Part shown: one piece after another, positions 27,434 to 35,577 of the stretch
Layout: every line of letters begins with the position of its first letter
Position numbering within the stretch: the stretch's first letter is position 1
Assembly: GCF_040782645.1 (NCBI RefSeq)
Contig: NZ_CP160403.1
Location: 5,801,001 to 5,865,000 of the forward strand
Direction of reading: 5' to 3'
Length of the DNA stretch: 64,000 nucleotides
Origin: Streptomyces sp. HUAS ZL42
GTDB taxonomy: Bacteria > Actinomycetota > Actinomycetes > Streptomycetales > Streptomycetaceae
Made by a program: the position numbers and the translations under genes
Notes under the pieces: generated by a model
Told to the model about the DNA's origin: nothing
The model's database searches: none
What the model saw: only the letters and a program-made list of their open reading frames with translations

Positions 27434-28672
27434 TTGGCACGGAAGATCGGCAGCCGGTACGCCGCCCACCAGATCCTGGGGCGGGGCAGCGCCGGCACGG
27501 TGTGGCTGGGCGAGGGGCCGGACGGACCCGTCGCCGTCAAGTTGCTGCGCGAGGACCTCGCCTCCGACGAGGAGCTCGTGGGCCGCTTCGTGCAGGAGCG
27601 CACGGCGCTGCTCGGCCTCGAGCACCCGAACGTCGTGTCCGTCCGCGATCTCGTGGTCGACGGGAACGACCTCGCGCTGGTCATGGACCTGGTCCGCGGC
27701 ACCGACCTGCGCACCCGCCTCGACCGCGAGCGGCGGCTCTCCCCCGAGGCCGCGGTGGCGATCGTGGCCGACGTCGCCGACGGACTGGCCGCCGCGCACG
27801 CCGCCGGGGTCGTACACCGGGACGTGAAGCCGGAGAACGTGCTCCTGGACATGCAGGGCCCGCTGGGCCCGGGCGGCTCGCACCGGGCGCTCCTGACGGA
27901 CTTCGGAGTGGCCAAGCTCATCGACACGCCGCGGCGGACCCGCGCCACGAAGATCATCGGCACGCCGGACTATCTCGCGCCGGAGATCGTGGAGGGCCTG
28001 CCGCCCCGGGCGGCGGTGGACATCTACGCACTGGCCACGGTCCTGTACGAGCTGCTGGCCGGCTTCACACCGTTCGGCGGCGGTCATCCGGGGGCGGTGC
28101 TGCGCAGGCATGTCACGGAGACGGTCGCGCCGCTGCCCGGGATCCCCGACGAGCTGTGGCAGCTGATCGTGCAGTGCCTCGCGAAGGCGCCGGCCTCGCG
28201 GCTGCGGGCGTCCGAGCTGGCGGCACGGCTGCGGGAGCAGCTGCCGGCGCTGGCGGGGATGCCGCCGCTGGACGTGGACGAGCCGGACGTGGAGCCGGCG
28301 GAGGAGGAGCGGGAGGCCCCGTCCCAGGAGGCGGCGCCCTCGGCGTCGGTATGGCGGGGAGCGGTGCCGCTGGTGCCGGGGGCGAAGCCGGCCGACTCCA
28401 ACCGGGACACGCACACGTCGATGAGGGTGCCGGGACCCGATGAGCTGGCCGGAGGCGCGCGGGGGACGGCACGGGTCCCGCGGGCCGCCGGCGCACCGCG
28501 CCCCGGCTCCGCCCGGCACAGGGTCGCCGCGCGGCGGAGGCGGTTGGCGCTGGGGGCGGGGGCGGTGGTGCTGGTGGCTGCGGTCGGGTTGGGCACATGG
28601 TGGGCGACGTCCGGGGACGACGCGGGGGCGAGCCCCCAGGACACGAAGAACTCGGCACCGGCGGCACCGTGA
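27434..28672 (+). CDS. pkaB: Membrane-anchored Ser/Thr protein kinase PkaB
   Basis: A 412-residue kinase with a TTG start at 27434, supported by TAGGAG five bases upstream and by MARKIGSRYAAHQILGRGSA matching the start of the first kinase. Motifs: K36 (VAVKLL), HRDVKPENV with D130, DFG 156-158, activation segment RTRATKIIGTPDYLAPE. The juxtamembrane region (about 270-375) is acidic then basic. One membrane span at about 377-395 leaves a tail of under 20 residues outside, so there is no external sensor domain. It is 136 bp downstream of pkaA. The two share close sequence similarity through the kinase domain and probably arose by tandem duplication. Substrates are unknown; the adjacent FHA-ATPase is the obvious candidate partner. 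Confidence 0.9.
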   Translation: MARKIGSRYAAHQILGRGSAGTVWLGEGPDGPVAVKLLREDLASDEELVGRFVQERTALLGLEHPNVVSVRDLVVDGNDLALVMDLVRGTDLRTRLDRERRLSPEAAVAIVADVADGLAAAHAAGVVHRDVKPENVLLDMQGPLGPGGSHRALLTDFGVAKLIDTPRRTRATKIIGTPDYLAPEIVEGLPPRAAVDIYALATVLYELLAGFTPFGGGHPGAVLRRHVTETVAPLPGIPDELWQLIVQCLAKAPASRLRASELAARLREQLPALAGMPPLDVDEPDVEPAEEEREAPSQEAAPSASVWRGAVPLVPGAKPADSNRDTHTSMRVPGPDELAGGARGTARVPRAAGAPRPGSARHRVAARRRRLALGAGAVVLVAAVGLGTWWATSGDDAGASPQDTKNSAPAAP

Positions 28673-28693
28673 CCAGGGGGCTCCGCCCCCTGG
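28673..28693. terminator. Perfect hairpin immediately after pkaB
   Basis: CCAGGGGGC (28673-28681) pairs with GCCCCCTGG (28685-28693) around a TCC loop, starting at the base after the pkaB stop codon. This palindrome family is one I recognise as widespread after Streptomyces genes; a relative is at 21431-21451. It probably terminates pkaB transcription before prfB. Confidence 0.65.
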
Positions 28694-28783
28694 ACCCCCG
28701 GTCGACGCCCGCACCGGCGCCGGGTGCCCCGTTGGCTGCGGTCACCGGCGTTCCCCACTTGGCGGAGCCGTTACGCTGGGAGC

Positions 28784-29890
28784 GTGGCAGTCGTCGATGT
28801 ATCCGAAGAGCTCAAGTCCCTCTCCTCGACCATGGAGTCGATCGAGGCCGTTCTGGACCTCGACAAGCTGAGGGCAGACATCGCCGTGCTCGAGGAGCAG
28901 GCGGCCGCGCCGTCCCTGTGGGACAACCCGGACGAGGCGCAGAAGATCACCAGTCGGCTCTCCCACCTCCAGGCCGAGGTCAGGAAGGCGGAGGCGCTGC
29001 GCGGCCGGATCGACGATCTCGCCGTGCTCTTCGAGATGGCCGAGGAGGAGGACGACCCGGACACCCGCGCCGAGGCCGAGTCCGAGCTCACCGCCGTCAA
29101 GAAGGCGCTGGACGAGATGGAGGTCCGCACGCTGCTCAGCGGTGAGTACGACTCCCGTGAGGCGCTCGTCAACATCCGCGCCGAGGCCGGTGGCGTCGAC
29201 GCCGCCGACTTCGCGGAGAAGCTGCAGCGGATGTACCTGCGCTGGGCGGAGCAGAAGGGCTACAAGACCGAGCTCATCGAGACGTCGTACGCGGAAGAGG
29301 CCGGCATCAAGTCGACCACCTTCTCCGTGCAGGTGCCGTACGCCTACGGCACCCTCTCCGTCGAGCAGGGCACGCACCGCCTCGTGCGCATCTCGCCCTT
29401 CGACAACCAGGGACGCCGCCAGACCTCCTTCGCCGGCGTGGAGGTACTCCCCGTCGTCGAGCAGTCCGACCACGTCGAGATCGACGAGAGCGAGTTGCGC
29501 ATCGACGTCTACCGGTCCTCCGGACCGGGCGGTCAGGGCGTCAACACGACCGACTCCGCGGTGCGCATCACGCATCTGCCCACCGGCATCGTCGTCTCCT
29601 GCCAGAACGAGCGGTCGCAGATCCAGAACAAGGCCACCGCGATGAACGTCCTCCAGGCCAAGCTGCTCGAGCGGCGCCGGCAGGAGGAGCAGGCCAAGAT
29701 GGACGCGCTCAAGGGCGACGGCGGCAACTCCTGGGGCAACCAGATGCGGTCGTACGTGCTGCACCCGTACCAGATGGTCAAGGACCTGCGCACCGAGTAC
29801 GAAGTCGGCAACCCCGAGGCCGTGTTCAACGGCGAGATCGACGGCTTCCTCGAGGCCGGGATTCGCTGGCGCAAGCAGCAGGAGAAGTAA
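28784..29890 (+). CDS. prfB: Peptide chain release factor 2
   Basis: This 368-residue release factor recognises UGA and UAA stop codons and triggers hydrolysis of peptidyl-tRNA on the ribosome. The RF2-specific codon-recognition tripeptide SPF is at residues 204-206 ([16 protein letters not shown]). The catalytic GGQ is at 249-251 ([17 protein letters not shown]). The start is GTG 28784; the frame opens earlier at 28724 but the RF2 N terminus ([13 protein letters not shown]) begins here. The frame is continuous, so the programmed frameshift known in E. coli prfB is absent. A strong terminator follows at 29921. Confidence 0.97.
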   Translation: MAVVDVSEELKSLSSTMESIEAVLDLDKLRADIAVLEEQAAAPSLWDNPDEAQKITSRLSHLQAEVRKAEALRGRIDDLAVLFEMAEEEDDPDTRAEAESELTAVKKALDEMEVRTLLSGEYDSREALVNIRAEAGGVDAADFAEKLQRMYLRWAEQKGYKTELIETSYAEEAGIKSTTFSVQVPYAYGTLSVEQGTHRLVRISPFDNQGRRQTSFAGVEVLPVVEQSDHVEIDESELRIDVYRSSGPGGQGVNTTDSAVRITHLPTGIVVSCQNERSQIQNKATAMNVLQAKLLERRRQEEQAKMDALKGDGGNSWGNQMRSYVLHPYQMVKDLRTEYEVGNPEAVFNGEIDGFLEAGIRWRKQQEK

Positions 29891-29920
29891 CGCGAAGCGC
29901 GGGGAGCGCTTTGTCGACAA

Positions 29921-29955
29921 GGCAACTGCCGCCTCTTGGGCGGCAGTTGCCTTTT
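29921..29955 (+). terminator. Rho-independent terminator of prfB
   Basis: GGCAACTGCCG (29921-29931) pairs with CGGCAGTTGCC (29941-29951). Two further CC/GG pairs extend inward, and TTTT follows. It lies 30 bp after the prfB stop. Confidence 0.9.
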
Positions 29956-30046
29956 CTGTACCTGCCTGTCTGGGTTTTACATCACACTCACAGACTCCAT
30001 CACCCGGCAAACAGTGCGCAGTTGGGGCATCACGCACGCAACGGCC

Positions 30047-30075
30047 TTGACGTTGCTTTGAAAAATGGGAAGGGT
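30047..30075 (+). promoter_or_regulatory. Promoter candidate for the LAETG surface protein
   Basis: TTGACG (30047-30052) and AAGGGT (30070-30075) are spaced 17 bp, in an otherwise gene-free stretch (29956-30197). They are followed by a leader of roughly 115 bases before the ATG at 30198. The -35 is good, the -10 weak. Confidence 0.4.
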
Positions 30076-30197
30076 AAAGAGCGGCATGCGTATCTCTGGG
30101 GCGCATGTGAACCGGGGGGCTCCAGTTCAGCCATCTCCGTCGATCACCGCCCCGAATGCGGCCTCACTGACGATCGGCTACTGGGGGTAGCAACCAC

Positions 30198-30827
30198 ATG
30201 ACGAAGAAGACGCGCATCCGTGTCGCGCGCATCGCCGCCGGCGCGGTGATCGCCGCCGGCGCCTCACTGACGGCCGCGGGCGCGGCATCGGCTCTCGACC
30301 TCGGTGTCTCGCTGAGCGCTGACACGGCTGACGACGACCCGATCTGCGACATCGTCGCGGATCCGACGTGCCCGGAAGCGCCGCCGACCAGCCCGGACAC
30401 GCCGCCGACCGACCCGGGCGTCCCGACCGATCCGGGCGTCCCGAGCGACCCGGGTGTCCCGACCGCCCCGAACACTCCGACCCAGGCACCGCCTACCACC
30501 GAACAGCCCACCGGGAACCCGACCGAGGGCAACGGGAATGGGAACGGCAACGGCAATGGCAATGGCAACGGGAACGGTGGCGGCAACAGCAACACCGACC
30601 CCGACGGCGGCAGCAACGACAACTCCGCCCAGGAGGAGGGCTCCTCGGCCCTGACCGACACCGGTTCTTCCGAGACCTCCGCCCAGGGCAGCGGCGGCGA
30701 GCTCGCCGAGACCGGCGCCGCGCAGACCACCTTCCTGCTGGTCGGCGCCGCCACGATGATCGCCGGCGGTGTCGGCTTCCGTGTGCTGCCGCGCCTCATG
30801 GGCGGCCGCGGCGGTGCGGCTGCCTGA
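30198..30827 (+). CDS. Small secreted surface protein with LAETG sortase signal
   Basis: A 209-residue exported protein. The N terminus has basic residues, a hydrophobic core and a likely cleavage site near ASALDLG (about 32). The middle is low complexity: repeats of DPGVPT/DPGVPS around 72-90 and an alternating Gly-Asn run at about 110-128. The C terminus is a cell-wall sorting signal: LAETG at 169-173, a hydrophobic span and the basic tail RLMGGRG. LAxTG is the motif used by Streptomyces class E sortases, so it is probably covalently attached to peptidoglycan. Two cysteines (ICDIVADPTC) could form a disulfide. No enzymatic domain is visible; it is likely structural or a wall spacer. GGGGG lies ten bases before the ATG. 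Confidence 0.8.
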   Translation: MTKKTRIRVARIAAGAVIAAGASLTAAGAASALDLGVSLSADTADDDPICDIVADPTCPEAPPTSPDTPPTDPGVPTDPGVPSDPGVPTAPNTPTQAPPTTEQPTGNPTEGNGNGNGNGNGNGNGNGGGNSNTDPDGGSNDNSAQEEGSSALTDTGSSETSAQGSGGELAETGAAQTTFLLVGAATMIAGGVGFRVLPRLMGGRGGAAA

Positions 30828-30870
30828 CGGTAGCCGCAACCGTACGGAACGTACGCGACGCACTACGACG

Positions 30871-30901
30871 AGGGGCCCGGAGCGCATCGCTCCGGGCCCC
30901 T
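30871..30901. terminator. Strong bidirectional terminator
   Basis: A 14-bp perfect stem, arms 30871-30884 and 30888-30901, with a 3-base loop CAT. It sits between the converging surface-protein gene and the small zinc-ribbon gene and could end both transcripts. Confidence 0.85.
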
Positions 30902-30938
30902 CTCGCGACTTGGTGCGACTTTCGTCACTCCGTCCTCG

Positions 30939-31130
30939 TCACGCGGTCTGGTGCGCCAGCAGCGCCACCGCCGCGATCAGGATCGCGAGCAGCGCGATCA
31001 GCGCCATCGGGTTCAGTTGCGCGAAGAAGTTCTCCTGCTGCAGCCGCTCGCGGTTCGCACGGCACACGGGGCACCGGCCCTCGCTCACGGGCGCCGCGCA
31101 GTTAGCGCACACCAACCGGTCGTACGTCAT
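30939..31130 (-). CDS. Small zinc-ribbon membrane protein
   Basis: A 63-residue protein with two CxxC pairs (C8/C11 and C20/C23), spaced as in a zinc ribbon, and a single membrane span at about 41-60 ending LLAHQTA. The start at 31130 is supported by an excellent AAGGAGG eight bases upstream. A ribbon facing the cytoplasm and one C-terminal anchor suggest a small adaptor or regulator. I do not recognise a named function. It lies between the surface-protein terminator and the divergent ftsE, so it may share a promoter region with ftsEX. The stretch 31131-31477 between them contains no other gene I can support. Confidence 0.75.
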   Translation of the reverse strand: MTYDRLVCANCAAPVSEGRCPVCRANRERLQQENFFAQLNPMALIALLAILIAAVALLAHQTA

Positions 31131-31477
31131 GCGCTCGCCCTCCTTGCACCGGTTCCACGTAGGTCAACGCCCTCGGGGGCGAGAACGTTCCCCCCTCCAC
31201 TGTGCCAGGTTCCTCCGGACGTCGCCCTGGTCGCCCTCAGGGGGGTGCTGCCATTATCTCGCGGCTGCGGGTCTCGTGTGGTTGCTCGCGCCCACGCGGC
31301 GGAGCCGCATATCGATACAATCCCGCGCCCCCTGGGTATCCTGCCCGGCCGCCCTTTCAAGGAGTCCCCGGGTACAAAAGCGCACAACCCTCGCGCAACC
31401 GCGACCGGTGCCTGCGCTTGCGTACCCGGTTCGCGTATGGTCACGCTCATCTACCCCCGGCGACCCGTGGTGCATCC

Positions 31478-32167
31478 GTGATCCGATTCGACAATGTCTC
31501 CAAGGTCTACCCCAAGCAGACCCGCCCCGCACTCAGGGATGTGTCCCTGGAAGTGGAGAAGGGCGAGTTCGTGTTCCTCGTGGGGTCCTCCGGCTCCGGA
31601 AAGTCCACCTTCCTGCGGCTGATCCTCCGCGAGGAGCGGTGCAGCCACGGTCAGGTGCACGTTCTGGGCAAGGACCTCGCGCGCGTCTCCAACTGGAAGG
31701 TGCCGCACATCCGGCGCCAGCTGGGGACGGTCTTCCAGGACTTCCGCCTCCTGCCGAACAAGACGGTCGCCGAGAACGTCGCCTTCGCGCAGGAGGTCAT
31801 CGGCAAGTCGCGCGGCGAGATCCGCAAGTCCGTGCCGCAGGTACTCGACCTGGTCGGGCTCGGCGGCAAGGAGGAGCGGATGCCCGGTGAGCTGTCCGGT
31901 GGTGAGCAGCAGCGCGTGGCCATCGCGCGGGCCTTCGTCAACCGGCCCAAGCTGCTCATCTGCGACGAGCCCACCGGCAACCTCGACCCGCAGACCTCCG
32001 TCGGCATCATGAAGCTGCTCGACCGGATCAACCGGACGGGCACGACCGTGGTGATGGCGACGCACGACCAGAACATCGTGGACCAGATGCGCAAGCGCGT
32101 CATCGAGCTGGAACAGGGCCGACTCGTCCGCGACCAGGCACGCGGCGTCTACGGCTACCAGCACTGA
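31478..32167 (+). CDS. ftsE: Cell division ATP-binding protein FtsE
   Basis: This 229-residue ABC ATPase is the cytoplasmic partner of FtsX. Together they control peptidoglycan hydrolases at the septum or during growth. Walker [10 protein letters not shown] is at 36-44, the signature [14 protein letters not shown] at about 139-152, Walker [14 protein letters not shown] follows, and the switch histidine is in MATHDQ. GTG 31478 is chosen because the FtsE start [13 protein letters not shown] follows directly; the ribosome-binding site is poor. The ftsX gene follows 45 bp later on the same strand. Confidence 0.96.
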   Translation: MIRFDNVSKVYPKQTRPALRDVSLEVEKGEFVFLVGSSGSGKSTFLRLILREERCSHGQVHVLGKDLARVSNWKVPHIRRQLGTVFQDFRLLPNKTVAENVAFAQEVIGKSRGEIRKSVPQVLDLVGLGGKEERMPGELSGGEQQRVAIARAFVNRPKLLICDEPTGNLDPQTSVGIMKLLDRINRTGTTVVMATHDQNIVDQMRKRVIELEQGRLVRDQARGVYGYQH

Positions 32168-32212
32168 CCGCGTCTGAAGACGACTGTCCACGGAAAGGCC
32201 CAACCAGACGCC

Positions 32213-33130
32213 ATGCGCGCCCAGTTCGTAGTCTCCGAGATCGGTGTCGGTCTCCGCCGCAACCTGACGATGACGTTCGCGGTCATCGTCTCCGTCGCCC
32301 TGTCCCTGGCCCTCTTCGGCGGTTCGCTGCTGATGAGCGACCAGGTCACCACGATGAAGGGCTACTGGTACGACAAGGTCAACGTCTCGGTCTTCCTCTG
32401 CAACAAGAGCGACGCCGAGTCCGACCCCAACTGCGCCAAGGGCGCGGTCACCGAGGACCAGAAGAAGGGCATCCTCGCCGACCTGGACAAGATGTCGGTC
32501 GTCCAGAAGGTGACGTACGAGTCGCAGGACGACGCGTACAAGCACTACAAGGAGCAGTTCGGCGACTCCCCGCTGGCCAGCTCGCTCACGCCGGACCAGA
32601 TGCAGGAGTCGTACCGCATCAAGCTGAAGGACCCGGAGAAGTACCAGGTCATCGCGACCGCCTTCGACGGGCGTGACGGCGTGCAGTCCGTGCAGGACCA
32701 GAAGGGGATCCTCGACAACCTCTTCGGACTGCTCAACGGCATGAACTGGGCCGCGCGGGCCGTCATGGCGCTCATGCTCGTCGTCGCGCTCATGCTGATC
32801 GTCAACACCGTGCGTGTCTCCGCGTTCAGCCGACGGCGTGAGACCGGGATCATGCGCCTTGTCGGCGCCTCCGGCTTCTACATCCAGGCGCCGTTCATCG
32901 CGGAGGCCGCGGTCGCCGGACTCATCGGCGGCACGGTCGCCTGCGGGTTCCTGGTGGTCGCCCGGTACTTCATCATCGACCACGGTCTGGCCCTGTCCGA
33001 GAAACTGAATCTGATCAACTTCATCGGCTGGGACGCCGTTTTGACGAAGCTTCCGCTCATCCTGGCGACCAGCCTTCTGATGCCGGCGTTGGCCGCGTTC
33101 TTCGCGCTGCGCAAGTACCTCAAGGTGTGA
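32213..33130 (+). CDS. ftsX: Cell division permease-like protein FtsX
   Basis: A 305-residue membrane protein with the FtsX layout: a cytoplasmic N terminus, a first span at about 21-41, an extracytoplasmic domain of some 135 residues, and three C-terminal spans ending FFALRKYLKV. The external domain has a cysteine pair (FLCNKSDAESDPNC, residues 63 and 74) likely to form a disulfide. It does not transport solutes; it passes conformational change from FtsE ATP hydrolysis to an extracellular peptidoglycan hydrolase partner. ATG 32213, with GGAAAGG upstream. A terminator follows at 33164. Confidence 0.95.
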   Translation: MRAQFVVSEIGVGLRRNLTMTFAVIVSVALSLALFGGSLLMSDQVTTMKGYWYDKVNVSVFLCNKSDAESDPNCAKGAVTEDQKKGILADLDKMSVVQKVTYESQDDAYKHYKEQFGDSPLASSLTPDQMQESYRIKLKDPEKYQVIATAFDGRDGVQSVQDQKGILDNLFGLLNGMNWAARAVMALMLVVALMLIVNTVRVSAFSRRRETGIMRLVGASGFYIQAPFIAEAAVAGLIGGTVACGFLVVARYFIIDHGLALSEKLNLINFIGWDAVLTKLPLILATSLLMPALAAFFALRKYLKV

Positions 33131-33163
33131 CGCGAACACTTGAGGGTGTGACGTACGCCAAGG

Positions 33164-33196
33164 GGGCCGTACGGTCAACGGGCCGTACGGCCCTTT
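33164..33196 (+). terminator. Rho-independent terminator after ftsX
   Basis: GGGCCGTACGG (33164-33174) pairs with CCGTACGGCCC (33183-33193) and TTT follows. It separates ftsEX from the protease gene. Confidence 0.85.
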
Positions 33197-33205
33197 CCCT
33201 TCCCC

Positions 33206-33211
33206 TAGACT
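33206..33211 (+). promoter_or_regulatory. -10 box suggesting a leaderless S41 protease transcript
   Basis: TAGACT fits the -10 consensus and ends 7 bp before the ATG at 33219, so transcription may begin at the start codon itself. No clear -35 was found and no ribosome-binding site precedes the ATG, which fits leaderless expression, common in Streptomyces. Confidence 0.45.
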
Positions 33212-33218
33212 CACCGCC

Positions 33219-34406
33219 ATGTCAGGTCGTGACCTGTTCTGTCAGCCCCGTCGCTTCGGCCGCGGGGCCGCCCTGACATTGGTGTTCGCGAGCGTGCTCG
33301 TCGCCGGTGCCGCGACGGGCTCCCTGCCCGGTGACGGGCGCAGGGCCGCCTCCGGTGATGCCCGGACGGCCCCCGCGAGCCATCAGGAGGACGTGGCCAG
33401 GGCGGCCCAGGAGGCCATGGCCGACGGCAAGTCCCCGATGGAGGCCGCCGAGCGTGCCGTCAGCCGCAGCGGTGACCGCTGGGGGGCCGTCTACTCCGAG
33501 GGCGAGTACGAGGAGTTCGAGGAGGCCCTCGACGGCCAGTACACCGGGGTCGGACTGTGGGCGCGGCGCGAGCGGGACGGCCGTATCGAGGTGGCAAGGG
33601 TGCAGGCGGGGTCGCCCGCGGCCGTCGCCGGGATCCGCACGGGCGACCGGCTGCGCAGCGTCGACGGCGCGCGGGTCGACGGGCGGCCCGTCACGGAGGT
33701 CGTCTCGTTACTGCGCGGCGACGCCACGGACGCGCCCGCCGGTACGACCGTCACGCTGGGCCTGGAGCGGGGCACGCGCGCGTGGAGCAAGACCTTGCGC
33801 CGGGCCCGTCTGTCCACGAATTCGGTCACCGTTCGAAAACTCGCCGGCGGGATCACGGTGATCAAGATCGCCGCCTTCACCAAGGGCTCCGGCGACGCCG
33901 TACGCACCGCCGTACGGCGGGCTCCGGCCGGCGCCGGGATCATCCTCGACCTGCGCGGCAACTCCGGCGGCCTGGTCACCGAGGCCGTCGGTGCCGCCTC
34001 CGCCTTCCTCGACGGCGGCCTGGTCGCGACGTACGACGTGGACGGCGAGCAGCGCGCCCTGCACGCCGATCCGGGCGGTGACACCACCAGACCCCTGGTC
34101 GCGCTTGTCGACGGCGGCACGATGAGCGCGGCCGAGCTGCTCACCGGAGCCCTGCAGGACCGCGGGCGCGCGGTCGTCGTGGGCTCCCGCACCTTCGGCA
34201 AGGGCTCGGTCCAGATGCCGAGCCGGCTGCCCGACGGCTCCGTCGCCGAGCTGACCGTCGGGCACTACCGCACCCCGTCCGGCCACGCTGTCGACGTCCG
34301 GGGCATCACCCCGGACCTGGACGTCGAGCAGACCGACCAGCAGGCCGCCGTCGACCGGGCCGAGACGGTGCTCAGCGGTCTGGGCGGCCTGGGCGACGCC
34401 GATTAA
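33219..34406 (+). CDS. S41 family C-terminal processing peptidase (PDZ protease)
   Basis: A 395-residue exported serine protease. An N-terminal signal or anchor (about 14-32) is followed by a helical region, a PDZ domain (about 105-190, beginning YTGVGLWARRE) and the catalytic S41 domain. The catalytic dyad is S303 (VDGGTMSAAELL) and K328 (GSRTFGKGSVQ). It probably trims envelope proteins from their C termini. It directly follows ftsX and precedes smpB, an order I recall as conserved in Streptomyces, so it may act in division or wall turnover. Leu164 is encoded by TTA (33708-33710), which makes translation dependent on the bldA tRNA and hence on developmental stage. Confidence 0.92.
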   Translation: MSGRDLFCQPRRFGRGAALTLVFASVLVAGAATGSLPGDGRRAASGDARTAPASHQEDVARAAQEAMADGKSPMEAAERAVSRSGDRWGAVYSEGEYEEFEEALDGQYTGVGLWARRERDGRIEVARVQAGSPAAVAGIRTGDRLRSVDGARVDGRPVTEVVSLLRGDATDAPAGTTVTLGLERGTRAWSKTLRRARLSTNSVTVRKLAGGITVIKIAAFTKGSGDAVRTAVRRAPAGAGIILDLRGNSGGLVTEAVGAASAFLDGGLVATYDVDGEQRALHADPGGDTTRPLVALVDGGTMSAAELLTGALQDRGRAVVVGSRTFGKGSVQMPSRLPDGSVAELTVGHYRTPSGHAVDVRGITPDLDVEQTDQQAAVDRAETVLSGLGGLGDAD

Positions 34407-34451
34407 GGGCTGGCCCGGACACCCCTCCGTAGTGCGAAAATGGACGGCACT

Positions 34452-35006
34452 ATGAGCAAGGGAATGTACGTACCCAAGGAGTCCCAGCCCAAGCAGGGCG
34501 GGACGGCCGCCAAGGCCAAGGACGGCGAGAAGGGCGGCAAGCGCAAGATCGTCGCGCAGAACAAGAAGGCGCGGCACGACTACGCGATCATCGACACCTA
34601 CGAGGCCGGGATCGTCCTCACAGGCACCGAGGTGAAGTCACTGCGCCAGGGACGGACCTCGCTGGCCGATGGCTTCGTCCAGATCGACGGGGGCGAGGCG
34701 TGGCTGCACAACGCCCACATCCCCGAGTACAGCCAGGGCAGCTGGACGAACCACTCCGCGCGTCGTAAGCGCAAGCTCCTGCTGCACCGGGAGGAGATCG
34801 ACAAGCTGTCAGTCAAGGCGGACGAGACGGGTCACACGATCGTGCCCCTCGCGATCTACTTCAAGGACGGCCGCGCGAAGGCCGAGATCGCGCTCGCGCG
34901 AGGCAAGAAGGAGTACGACAAGCGCCAGACCCTCCGCGAGAAGCAGGACCGGCGGGAGTCGGACCGCGCGATCGCGGCGGCGAAGCGCAGGCAGCGGGGC
35001 GCGTAG
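34452..35006 (+). CDS. smpB: SsrA-binding protein SmpB
   Basis: A tmRNA-binding protein needed for rescue of stalled ribosomes. The conserved core starts at about residue 32 ([20 protein letters not shown]) and includes [20 protein letters not shown] and the C-terminal basic tail [20 protein letters not shown] that enters the mRNA channel. Start choice is uncertain: ATGs at 34440, 34452 and 34464 are all in frame. I take 34452 (184 residues) because GGACGG lies five bases upstream. The first 30 residues are a hydrophilic Lys/Gly-rich extension. The partner RNA gene ssrA lies 92 bp downstream on the same strand. Confidence 0.95.
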   Translation: MSKGMYVPKESQPKQGGTAAKAKDGEKGGKRKIVAQNKKARHDYAIIDTYEAGIVLTGTEVKSLRQGRTSLADGFVQIDGGEAWLHNAHIPEYSQGSWTNHSARRKRKLLLHREEIDKLSVKADETGHTIVPLAIYFKDGRAKAEIALARGKKEYDKRQTLREKQDRRESDRAIAAAKRRQRGA

Positions 35007-35098
35007 CCCGCGGGAATACGGTGGCATCGCCGTGCGTTGGTCACGTACGATGGCACCAACATCGGCGGAAGCCGGTGTGAGCATTGAAAACACAACAT

Positions 35099-35502
35099 GG
35101 GGATGATCGGTTTCGACAGCGGCTGTCGAAGCAGGGGAAGCGTGTCGAGGAAGCGGCCATGATCTCGTAAACCACAGGCCGAAACAAATAATCGCCAACA
35201 TCAAGAGCGATTCTCCCGAGGCGACGCAGTTCGCCCTCGCTGCCTGATCAGGTAGCTAGGCAACTGCTCCTCATTTAAGGGAGTGTCAGCCCGGGGCTGT
35301 TCCCGACCCGGATCCTGGCATCAGCTAGGGGACTAAACCTTGATCCCGGTCACGGGGTGAAGAGGGAAATCAAACAGTGACTGGGCCCGTCGGCGACTTG
35401 TTCGCGTGATCGCCGGGGCCGAGAAAATCACAGCGAACTGCACACGGAGAAGCCCTGATTCCGCACCGTTGGACGCGGGTTCGATTCCCGCCATCTCCAC
35501 AA
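35099..35502 (+). ncRNA. ssrA: Transfer-messenger RNA (tmRNA)
   Basis: The 5' GGGGATG (35099-35105) pairs with the 3' CATCTCC (35492-35498) to form the acceptor stem, with one G-U pair. The T arm reads GGGTTCGATTCCC. The encoded tag is read from GCC at 35194 to the TGA at 35245-35247, giving ANIKSDSPEATQFALAA, with the usual ALAA degron end. The discriminator base is A35499. The following genomic bases are CAA, so the terminal CCA is added after transcription; I set the end at 35502. tmRNA with SmpB rescues stalled ribosomes and tags the nascent chain. TACGAT at 35046-35051 is a possible -10. Confidence 0.96.
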
Positions 35503-35514
35503 ACCCCATGTAGA

Positions 35515-35550
35515 AGCGGCGCCTTCGGCCACGAAGGCGCCGCTTTGTTG
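35515..35550 (+). terminator. ssrA terminator
   Basis: AGCGGCGCCTTCG (35515-35527) and CGAAGGCGCCGCT (35532-35544) form a 13-bp stem with a 4-base loop, followed by TTGTTG. Confidence 0.9.
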
Positions 35551-35577
35551 CGGAGCGCCCCTGCGCGGCGTGCTCGG

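Noticed and set aside
28784..29890. Programmed frameshift in prfB as in E. coli
   Set aside because: The frame is open from the GTG to the stop without an internal UGA or slippery site.
30530..30600. Repeat array resembling CRISPR or satellite DNA
   Set aside because: The short GGCAAC/GGGAAT repeats are codons for an alternating Gly-Asn run within the surface protein gene; there are no spacers.
31131..31477. N-terminal extension of FtsE or another gene upstream of it
   Set aside because: The extension has no FtsE-like sequence, and the known FtsE start (IRFDNVSK) begins right after GTG 31478.
35461..35502. A separate tRNA gene
   Set aside because: The T-arm and acceptor sequence belongs to the tRNA-like half of tmRNA; its 5' partner strand is at 35099.
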